This document shows positions 9,518 to 17,437 of a DNA stretch of 22,137 bases, in pieces. Made by a program: the position numbers and the translations under genes. Position 1 is the first letter of the stretch. Every line of letters begins with the position of its first letter. The notes beneath the pieces were generated by a model. It saw only the letters and a list, made by a program, of their open reading frames with translations. It made no database searches and had not been told where the DNA came from. This DNA comes from Neolecta irregularis DAH-3 (lineage: Eukaryota; Ascomycota; Neolectomycetes; Neolectales; Neolectaceae), in the NCBI GenBank assembly GCA_001929475.1, contig LXFE01000215.1, forward strand, positions 1-22,137. The letters are read 5' to 3'.

Positions 9518-10501
9518 ATGCTTTTCCTACGTCGCTTCAGCACCTTCCCACGAAATCTTGGCAAAAAGTCAATTCCTAGCTTAGCTAATGTTCCGCTCTG
9601 GTCAAAGAACACTGTCGCCGATCCCCCCAGTTCAAGCTCAGAGAGCTCTGGAGGTCTTGTGAAATCAATCCTCTATGGCTCTACGGAAACAAAAGAAGAA
9701 TCAAAGAAATTTGAGCAAAGCTATTCAACGCTCCTAGCAAGAGGAAAATATGTTCATGAAATATCAAAGCACAGAGTCAAAGCAGACAAAATCGATGAAT
9801 ATGTTGGCCTCATGTTATTTGTCTCTTGTCCGAAAAGGTTGACAGACTAGAAGCGAAATGTATCCTCGAATTGCCCAGGAAGAAGGAAATGAATTGCATC
9901 TAGTTGGATCATGGAGAACAGAAATAGGCGAACCCGATACATTTGTTCATATTTGGGAATATAAAGGATACAAGGGATACCATCAAACGCTGAATAGAGT
10001 CTATAGCGATCCAGTACTATCCCTCTTCTCTTTAACTAATTCGAGTCATTCAAACATTTCCAATCGAGTCTTCTTGATTGCATCTCTTCACGAACTAATG
10101 ATATTATGCAAGAATTCGCGTTTTGGCAGACCAGTCCACCGCGAACTCTTGGGGGAATATTTGAAATGAGGAGCTACCAACTGAAACCGGGGAATCTTTT
10201 AGAATGGGAAACGCAGTGGAGACATGGCTTAGACTGCCGGCGTCAGGTGATGGAGCCCGTCGGTGCGTGGTTCACTCAATTGGGGTAAAAGTTTTCAGCT
10301 CAATTCGGAAGCTAACGACGAAGGCGTCTGAATACCGTTCATCATATCTGGCAATTTTCAGATTTAGAACACCGTCTCCGCTCACGGGAGAAATGTTGGG
10401 AATTAGACGGGTGGAATGAGACCGTTAAGAGTACCGTCGGTCTCATTGACAAAATGGATAGTCACATTCTTGTTGCGCTGGATTTTAGTCCATTGAAGTA
10501 G
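9518..10501 (+). CDS. NIPSNAP family mitochondrial protein
   Basis: Four exons (9518-9813, 9851-10013, 10046-10284, 10324-10501) give 291 residues. The N-terminus (MLFLRRFSTFPRNLGKKS) is rich in Arg/Lys/Ser without acidic residues, as expected for a mitochondrial presequence. Two NIPSNAP ferredoxin-like repeats follow. The first (about 76-150) has YVHEISKHRVKADKIDEY and GSWRTEIGEPDTFVHIWEY. The second (about 185-291) has QEFAFWQTSPPRTLGGIFE, MRSYQLKPG and LNTVHHIWQF, ending DFSPLK as in relatives. Introns are 37, 32 and 39 nt; the second ends in GAG and the third in AAG, but the frames and conserved residues force both junctions. NIPSNAPs are mitochondria-associated; mammalian members act in mitophagy signalling, while the fungal role is not established. 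Confidence 0.93.
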
Positions 10502-10877
10502 AGCTCGTGTATTATATCCATCACCCATTTAAACTCACCCGTCACTCAGGCTCTTGCCTTTTCCAGAGCTTTGAACTTTACAGAATATGCTTTGAGTAAG
10601 CATACTTGAGGGCAAGGAACATTGTATCGGTCCTATATCATCATACGCTTTCCGAAAACCCAGTATATTATTGAAAATTGAACAAATGGTCAAAAGTTTA
10701 CAAAATTCCATGGCTATATTGAACTGTACAAACAGACCAGTTCCATAATTGAGTCTTCGTTCGGCCTCCCCCTTCTATAGTACGAGGAAAGAAATCTTCT
10801 TAAGATGCGAGCGAAGAACTGTTCACTATACAACTAACAATCAGCGATTACCCCAACACTATAGGCTTACGGATATT
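10502..10877. other. Intergenic, no gene recognised
   Basis: 3' region of the NIPSNAP gene and downstream side of the small Cys/His gene on the other strand. A short inverted repeat (TATGCTT / AAGCATA, near 10586-10604) may mark transcript 3' ends. Nothing else is evident. Confidence 0.4.
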
Positions 10878-11036
10878 TCATGTCATATATTTGGATTGAC
10901 AATCAGCGCAAGGAGCTGGAACTTTTGTTACTGGAGGCGATTTTGGGATTTGGCACGTTGCACCCGCATAGCATGAATATCGAACGACAGCAGGCCGGTG
11001 TCCGCAGGAATACTCGTACTGGATAAAACTGCACAT
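10878..11036 (-). CDS. Small Cys/His-rich protein with 'MC...Y-CGH' motif
   Basis: A 52-codon frame begins MCSFIQYEYSCGH and continues with spaced cysteines, ending PCADCQSKYMT. Short fungal proteins starting MC, then about six residues, an aromatic residue, CGH and later a C-x2-C pair are common, uncharacterised predicted proteins of ascomycetes; the cysteines and His suggest metal binding. The frame stays open upstream to 11213, but similarity to that pattern begins exactly at the ATG at 11036. It is short for the group, so a downstream exon or a truncated copy is possible. Function unknown. Confidence 0.5.
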   Translation of the reverse strand: MCSFIQYEYSCGHRPAVVRYSCYAGATCQIPKSPPVTKVPAPCADCQSKYMT

Positions 11037-12018
11037 CTCTCTTACAAGAAGGAATAGCTTGACGCATTTAAATCTATGAAAGGATTCTGCCTCTCGTGGC
11101 AAACGCTCGGTAGACGAAACACATCGAGAGCCGAAGTGTTCTAAGGCTTCGAAAAGATTCAAGATTAAGGTGATTTTGTATACAGAAGCGCTTCGGAGCG
11201 TCCGTTTTTCCAAAACTCAGAGAATTTTTCACTTATTACAGAGTCATACATGAATCTTGATAGAGCATCAAAGATTGGTTGATGTACGTGTTAATGGGCA
11301 ACTACTACTAAGGCGGCTCCCCAAGATTCACCGCAGGACCGAGTGAGCTATGACTAGTAGTGAAAGTTTATTGAAATAAAACCCTATGCAAGCGACCTAA
11401 ACTAGATCGGCCTGGAAAACACAATTTTTGAAGCGTGTCGTTCTGATAACAAAGGAAGAAGGCGATGAAAAAGTATCACGGGAACCATGAACCATGCATT
11501 GCTTAATAGATATTCTTCGAAAGGGTAGACCACCAACCCAAGGCAGCTCATTTTAATATTGTTCACCGAAAACCCTTTCCTCAACGAGCCTAGATAAACA
11601 TATATCAGAATGCTTACGAATAAGCAAATGAAAACCATCACGAATGAGACTACATTCTCAAGAATTGTATATTGTATACTTCTGTTTTTTTAGCATCAGC
11701 TTGTTGCTACATATCATATTCCACGTCGTTCGGTTTTATCAATACTGGGCATGTCAAAATTGAAACCGACTGGCAAGAATTATTCTTACGAATCAGTTGC
11801 TGAAGCAACGTAATACCAATGTCAGATATAAATAGGAAGACAAAGGACCGAATACTCTACGTCATTCAATTCAATCAAAACGTGGTGTTCGCCTTAATAT
11901 CCTCCCCCTGGTCAGTGCCCCCCAAAGTCATTATCTAACAAGAACGAGATTTGATAGTTACACGATTCAAATCTGACAAGTGAGGAATAGGTCACTGCCA
12001 GATTTGGCCGCTTTTCTG
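11037..12018. other. Intergenic, no recognisable gene
   Basis: Upstream region of the Cys/His gene and of the acylphosphatase. TATAAAT at 11827-11833 on the plus strand is a candidate TATA box, about 190 nt before the acylphosphatase ATG. A 78-codon minus-strand frame (11402-11638) with one hydrophobic N-terminal segment has no family resemblance and is not called. Confidence 0.45.
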
Positions 12019-12349
12019 ATGACCTCCCGGATTTCATTCCAAATTTACGGCCAAGTCCAAGGTGTATTTTTTCGAATTTCCACTCGAGATGTCGCCTCAA
12101 AGCAAAAATTGACTGGCTGGGTTCAAAATACAGGCTCGCAGTCGATCCGAGCAGTAAGCTGATCAATTAGGGCAAGGAACAGTAATAGGGGAAGCCCAAG
12201 GTGCACCTGATGATCTGAACAAATTCAAGACATTTCTCGAGCGCGGACCAGAAGCGGCAAGAGTTGAAAAGGTTGAAATTAAAGAAATTACGGTCGTTGA
12301 TGGAGAGATTGGATTTGAGAAACGGAAAAACCGAAACATGCTGTGTTAA
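12019..12349 (+). CDS. Acylphosphatase
   Basis: Hydrolyses the carboxyl-phosphate bond of acylphosphates in the cytosol. Exon 1 (12019-12133) gives the phosphate-binding loop GQVQGVFFR with catalytic Arg19, then GWVQN with catalytic Asn37. Exon 2 (12171-12349) gives GTVIGEAQGAPDDLNKF and ends NRNMLC. The product is 97 residues, normal for the family. No GT-AG intron can join the frames. A 37-nt intron from 12134 to 12170, starting GC and ending TAG, restores perfect family spacing (WVQNTGQGTVIGEAQG). The unspliced frame stops at 12162. A sequencing indel is the alternative explanation. The ATG at 12019 lies right before the first conserved strand. Confidence 0.85.
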
Positions 12350-12812
12350 GTTTTGCGCTCAAAATGAATGTCTTTCCTTTATAATACCTCCAAATTCATC
12401 AATTAGATAACTCGAACTGTCTTATATGGTTTTATGAGATTCACCTTGCCATCTGCAAACTCCTTTCGTCTAATATTTAACATCTCATAAAAAATTTGAC
12501 TGAACCCTCGATTTGTCGGTTTCAAGGTTTGCGTCCAAGTCATGCGGAACCCTTGCAGTAGCAAAGAATTCCAGGAGCACTGAATCCAGAATATATAAGG
12601 CAAAATTAAGCGCTACGAGTGTTACTCTCGGTGGATACGATTCGTATATGATAATATATGTCTCTTGTTCACTTTCTTTTATATTATATTGTGTCTTTCG
12701 GAAATCTGTCTAGTTGGAATTTGTACTCCTTAAGAAATCCAATCCCTCACCTCCAAAGTTTAATCCGTGGACAACTGGTCCTCCCTCTTTTCCAAATACA
12801 ATAATACCCGCC
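12350..12812. other. Intergenic region upstream of the GDT1-like gene
   Basis: AT-rich. ATATATAAGG at 12591-12600 is a candidate TATA box. The GDT1 reading frame stays open upstream of the chosen ATG to a non-ATG codon at 12714, but that part is not conserved. No separate gene is supportable. Confidence 0.45.
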
Positions 12813-13712
12813 ATGTTTCGCATGTCCCCCTTCATTCCTCTCGGATTGCTTTTCATTATGTGCGTTGCTGGTGATAGTACATCGTATGAAGGATCAGAGG
12901 ATGGGGTATGTGTGCTAATTAAAACTCAACTTCTGACACAACAGACAGGCCTGGACTCCCCCTTACATTCATTCGTGGTTTCATTAACACTCTCAATTCT
13001 TTCTGAACTTGGAGACAAAACGTTTATTATTGCCGCTCTTCTGGCTATGTCCAATCCCAGATTGTCTGTCTTTGCGGGGGCTTTCTGTTCGTTGATTATC
13101 ATGACAATTCTTTCCGCGATATTAGGACACAGCGTAACCGCTCTAATTCCCAAGAGTTTTACAAGTTCTCTCGCCGGATTGTTATTTCTTGTTTTCGCCT
13201 TTAAGCTATCCAGAGAAGCCAGAAAAATGAGGGGCGAGGAGATAATGGAAGAAATCCATGAAGTAGAACTGGAGCTTCAGGGAAGAGAAAGTTCTGATCT
13301 CGAACATGGAGTTCAAGTTAGTCTAAGTTCAGATTCGTCATCAAAAATCTGGATATTCAACCGTGTCGCGGAAAGCCTTCGAAATCTCGCAGATATATTG
13401 TTTTCGCCGGTGTTTGTCCAGGCTTTTATCATGACGTTTCTCGGCGAATGGGGTGATCGCTCTCAAATCGCGACTATCGCAATGGCTGCAGGTCAGGATT
13501 ATTATTGGGTTATTATGGGGACAGTTTGTGGTCATGGGCTTTGTACAAGTATTGCAGTTCTTGGAGGACGATTGGTCGCGAGTAAGATCAGCGTGAGGAC
13601 TGGTAGCTTTCAGTTTCTAAAACAAGTGACTCACGAGTTAGTTACGATGGGAGGTGCAGTTATGTTTGCCCTTTTCGGTATCATATACTTATACGACGGA
13701 TTTTCTCTTTAA
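12813..13712 (+). CDS. GDT1: Gdt1/TMEM165 (UPF0016) family Golgi cation transporter
   Basis: Golgi Mn2+/Ca2+:H+ exchanger family required for glycosylation and ion homeostasis. Both hallmark E-x-G-D-[KR]-[TS] motifs are present: ELGDKT (Glu about 52) and EWGDRS (Glu about 199). They lie in two membrane halves of about three segments each, separated by a charged, acidic cytosolic loop (RKMRGEEIMEEIHEVELELQ). A hydrophobic N-terminus (FIPLGLLFIMCVAG) acts as signal sequence or first segment. A GTATGT...CAG intron of 39 nt (12906-12944) is predicted; its length is a multiple of three and it lacks a stop, so the frame reads straight through. Spliced length is 286 residues, close to yeast Gdt1 (280). 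The ATG at 12813 was chosen as the first methionine before the hydrophobic segment. Confidence 0.93.
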   Translation: MFRMSPFIPLGLLFIMCVAGDSTSYEGSEDGVCVLIKTQLLTQQTGLDSPLHSFVVSLTLSILSELGDKTFIIAALLAMSNPRLSVFAGAFCSLIIMTILSAILGHSVTALIPKSFTSSLAGLLFLVFAFKLSREARKMRGEEIMEEIHEVELELQGRESSDLEHGVQVSLSSDSSSKIWIFNRVAESLRNLADILFSPVFVQAFIMTFLGEWGDRSQIATIAMAAGQDYYWVIMGTVCGHGLCTSIAVLGGRLVASKISVRTGSFQFLKQVTHELVTMGGAVMFALFGIIYLYDGFSL

Positions 13713-14418
13713 TCGCCGCGTAATCTTCAATGGTTTTTCTTCATGGTGCTTTAGCGTTCATGTATCTATATTGCATCTATGACTCAACTTCATGAATGGA
13801 ATATATCGCATAAGTAGAGCTCCTGCAGACCATACCCTGAAACTATTAATATGGAAATCTCAATGTAAATTTGCACTCACTACAGATTAATGCTAGTGCA
13901 GCTAGTTTTGATATCGAGCTCAAGTCGTACCGTAATACAACCCTTCCGCAATGAGTCGGTTTAGCAGGATTACTGTCTTTGATATTTATGAGACGAACGG
14001 GCCCAGAACTCTGATGTCTCATTGATGATATTTGATTCGTGCCTCAAAATTCCTCTGGCTCCACGCACCTTGTAGGGCATCGTTGGGAAACATCAATTGT
14101 ATGATAGCCATTGGCCAAGTGTTGCGATGTTCCCGTCGAGATACCAGAATTACATCTTTGACAAATCAAGATTGCGGTCTGCAATTCTGTTATGTCGGTG
14201 ATTCTGTTTCTTTGCAAGAGAGAAATTTGCGAGGTGTAGCAGATCGTACAAATTTAGTTCATTGCATTTCCAACCTGACTGTCAATAAACAAGTTTAAGG
14301 CAATAGTGCCGCATGATCGCAGAGGCTCAAATTCTGGTGCATAAATGAAAAGCAACAACCCTTGTGCCAGTGTTATTACTAGTATTTGAGACATACACAT
14401 TAGACAGATATATTTATT
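13713..14418. other. Convergent 3' intergenic region
   Basis: Lies between the GDT1 stop (plus) and the alcohol dehydrogenase stop (minus), so it should hold two 3' untranslated regions. An 88-codon plus-strand frame (14032-14298) lacks an ATG start and any similarity. Nothing else is seen. Confidence 0.5.
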
Positions 14419-15812
14419 TTATAACCTTGCTTGACTGACAGGTTTCTCTTGGGTTAGGTCCAAAACAATTCTTCCTGTAACCTTGGACATTTTCAAGGCA
14501 TCAATGGCCTGAGGAAGCTTTGAAAAGGGTAAAAGATGATAGTAAGGCTTTACAATTCCACGAACAACATAGTCCAAGGCTTCATTGAGATATGTAGCTG
14601 TACCTACGAGAATGCTCCAATGATTAGACATTTGAAACAAGATATCTCGTACCCTTTTGTGGTAAACGCTGAGGTGGCGTAGGTAAAAACATCAATCTGC
14701 ATAGTCCCATCTGGAGGAACACCTGCAACGACAACGGTTCCTCGAGGTCGAAGATATTCAAAAACATGTTCATAGGCGCTCGCGTGAGACGAAAAGACGA
14801 TTAAAGCTTGGACACCGCCTGTGCTTAAGTTTCGGACTTGAGTGATATGGTCATCCGTCTTGTAGTCGATGAAATGATCAGCCCCCAAAGAAAGCACAAA
14901 CTTGAAAAACGAACTCAGTAAAGGATCCTTCAATCGAGTCAATACCTTCCTTTTCATCTCCCCACCATCGACTGCGATGACACGATATCCCAAGGCTTTT
15001 GCATATTGTACACCAAGATGTCCAAGACCACCACCAGCGCCTGATATAGCCACCCATTGTCCTATAATCGATCAGACCTCATCAGGATAAAAGAGACCTG
15101 GAAGAACATCTAAATCTTTCAGAGCCGAGTATGACGTTAATCCGCCACACATTACAGGGGCTCTAGGAGTAAATCTATGTCATATAAACATGGAAGGCAC
15201 GCGAGTGCGAGCGGAAGCTCTTTCGGAATCCTTGCTATATATTTTGCCTCCATAAATATCTTTTCAGGTGAGGGACTCGTACCTCAGCGATTGCATATTG
15301 CTGATGTGCTCCTCCAACATGAACTCCAACAAATTTTGCTTTGAGACAACTGGCTATATTTTTTGTGAAGCAGTAATCACAACTGTCACAGGATCAATAA
15401 AAATCAGCATGAATTTTATATCAAGGCACAAGAGCATACGAATAAAGTATGTGGATCCCGACTGGATCCCCCATTTCAATGTCGTGTACATCATCACCAA
15501 TTTTAACGACCCGGCCAACCCCTTCATGGCCTGATATCAATGGATATGCACCTTGAGGCATGCTGCAATCTCCTTCAATGATATGGATATCTATGAGTCA
15601 ATTTTGAATAGCATGGGGCCATTACCAGTGTGACATAAACCAGAGTATTCAATCTTGATCAATATTTCGCCTTTGCCTGGATTCGCAACGTCGATTTCTC
15701 GTAATCTGAGTTTTCCGGGCTGATGTGTGATCCAAGCCTGCCAGCCTCAATCATGAGGAAATCGACAGGGCCATACAAATTGCGTTTTTGGAATGGATTT
15801 TATTTCATGCAT
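14419..15812 (-). CDS. Zinc-dependent alcohol dehydrogenase (MDR superfamily)
   Basis: NAD(H)-dependent interconversion of alcohols and aldehydes. Nine exons: 15777-15812, 15626-15737, 15440-15590, 15283-15382, 15201-15247, 15098-15162, 14946-15061, 14653-14900 and 14419-14614, giving 356 residues. The start MHEIKSIPKTQ matches fungal ADH N-termini. Catalytic zinc ligands are Cys47 (GLCHTD), His71-Glu72 (GHEGVG) and Cys154 (PVMCGG). The cofactor loop is GAGGGLG (178-184), with Asp202 favouring NAD. The structural-zinc loop shows only C101-x2-C104-x7-C112; the usual first cysteine is missing in this model, next to the only long intron (57 nt). The other introns are 35-45 nt; two end in GAG. 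The 45-nt intron (14901-14945) is stop-free and in frame. Confidence 0.9.
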
Positions 15813-16435
15813 CCTGTGTTTTTGAAGTATCTTGGATCGTCATCTGGATTTATAGCTGTTCAGGGGTGTACGATCACTGATAAGGAAAATTTACAAACTG
15901 GTCAATTTACTTGGTTTTTCCAAGACCATATCGCAAGCCAGCTCCTGCTCACCCCTGTATCATATTTCGTGTCAGAATGTTATGAGCATCAGTGCGCCAA
16001 GGCTTAGCTAATCTGTTGAGATCTCTGCAACTGGGATATCGATAAAGTCAAGCTGTCCCTAGTAAAAGGCGTGAAAGTTTGGCATTCTTGTACGATGTCA
16101 ACAAGTGCAACGAACATTTTAATGATCTAGTGGCGATTGAGTCAAGTTTAGAGATAAGAAGCGTTCTGACTAGTGACTTCAGTTCCAGTTTCTTGATTAT
16201 GATCCAAATTTCATCGAATATGAATTGTAAGCACATCTGCTTTTACACGTGTAAATATCAAAGTGCCCAGAAAAGGTTCCAAAGATGAGTACTAGGAGCA
16301 CCCGCTCGCTTGTTGTAAAGGAAAGTTTATCTTAGTTTTTAGGCGCTGATCGGCGCTTCGCACTTCAAGTTGTCACGCTAGCAATGGAGTTCCAGGGTAC
16401 AGTCACTTGGAAAAACAGGAAATTTACAATTGATG

Positions 16436-16466
16436 ACGTTTCTCATACGTTTCTCATACGTTTCTA
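16436..16466. repeat. 11-bp tandem repeat, about 2.8 copies
   Basis: ACGTTTCTCAT is repeated at 16436 and 16447, followed by a partial copy ACGTTTCTA from 16458. Probably slippage. Confidence 0.8.
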
Positions 16467-16543
16467 TTCTGTTCATTTTTACTATAATACCGAAGAAAAT
16501 AACCTTATAACATGAGATAGAAGGCTGTCAAAGAGATATAATA

Positions 16544-16588
16544 TTCCTCTCCCTTCAGGAAAATCTAATTTTCCTGAAGGGAGAGGAA
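16544..16588. repeat. Perfect 21-bp inverted repeat with 3-nt loop
   Basis: Left arm 16544-16564 and right arm 16568-16588 are exact reverse complements, separated only by CTA. The arms contain CTCTCCCTTCAGG and its complement. AATATT flanks the structure on both sides, separated from the right arm by three extra bases. It lies far from any called gene. It could be a small foldback transposon footprint, a hairpin RNA source or a transcription-end structure. Confidence 0.85.
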
Positions 16589-17302
16589 CAATATTGAAGT
16601 TACCAGGCACTTAGACGGGTTTCCTTCTTGAAATGAACAAATTGACAGGGAAATCGCTGGTGCTATAGTTATAATATATGTTGCATGGACTGATATATCA
16701 GGACTTTGGCAGGCAGAGGAATATTAATAATAATTGAAGGAGAGGTATATAACGAGAGCTACGAGACTGGTTTGTAAAATATACGACACGGAGCATAAGA
16801 GAAACATGTTATATATCCGAGTAGAATCTTAACCAATTCCATAAAAGGATTCACCAAATGATCTTGAGTAACAAGGAAAACGACTTAGGCTGCGTTTTGT
16901 GGTCACCACCAAAAAATATCATTCTATTCTAAAACAGGGAATCGTGAATTCTTTGGTGGAAATTAACATGATGTGATATTCTTTTCGTGAAAATCTATCT
17001 AATCATAGCGATTTTGGTATCGTTCAGCTCGTCTCGTCACACCCATTCTCCTCATGTTACGCGATAAGACGCTATGTAAATTCAAACCTTAAGGACGATT
17101 TCTTCACTCAATCAAAGGATAACTGATCCGTTTTACTCCAATCACAGCGATTTTACGTGTGGGGGGGCATAGAATGGGTGTAATCGTTCATTATAATGGA
17201 GTAGTTGTAGTTGAAAAGAAGTAGGTTGGCATCAGAGAAATCATGAAAAAAATAAACTGGTCGCGTCAAATATATTTGTAAAATTACGGTGTACCAAACG
17301 CG

Positions 17303-17367
17303 CCTGATATTACGTAATATCATACTATGGCCTACAAAACGCAGTCTTACATAATTGTAATATCAGG
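17303..17367. repeat. Foldback with nested 18-bp palindrome near the HSP104 3' end
   Basis: CCTGATATTAC (17303-17313) is inverted exactly at 17357-17367. The left arm also forms a perfect 18-bp palindrome TGATATTACGTAATATCA (17305-17322). It ends about 70 nt past the HSP104 stop, so it may lie in its 3' untranslated region. A tiny MITE-like insertion is the alternative. Confidence 0.7.
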
Positions 17368-17437
17368 GGCGTCAATATCCTACTGGAGTAAATACCTCCA
17401 TGACTTGTGCACAACTCAAAGCTTTTATCCGATTTTA

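Larger units (their letters stand above)
15813..17437. other. 1.6-kb intergenic region with foldback elements, no gene recognised
   Basis: Upstream of the ADH gene and downstream of HSP104. Only short frames without similarity are present. It contains an 11-bp tandem repeat (16436-16466), a perfect 21-bp hairpin (16544-16588), an 11-bp inverted pair ACACCCATTCT (17039-17049) / AGAATGGGTGT (17171-17181), a repeated AGCGATTTT word (about 17007 and 17147), and a foldback at 17303-17367. The structure suggests nested small non-coding repeats. Confidence 0.5.

Noticed and set aside
11402-11638. 78-codon minus-strand frame with a hydrophobic start
   Set aside because: One apolar stretch and no family resemblance, promoter or splice signals beyond chance; not supportable as a gene.
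12714-12812. Upstream extension of the GDT1 frame
   Set aside because: It begins at a non-ATG codon, is proline-rich and unconserved, and precedes a well-placed ATG and hydrophobic signal segment at 12813.
14032-14298. 88-codon plus-strand frame between GDT1 and ADH
   Set aside because: It starts at a TTG, has no conserved pattern, and lies where two 3' ends converge.
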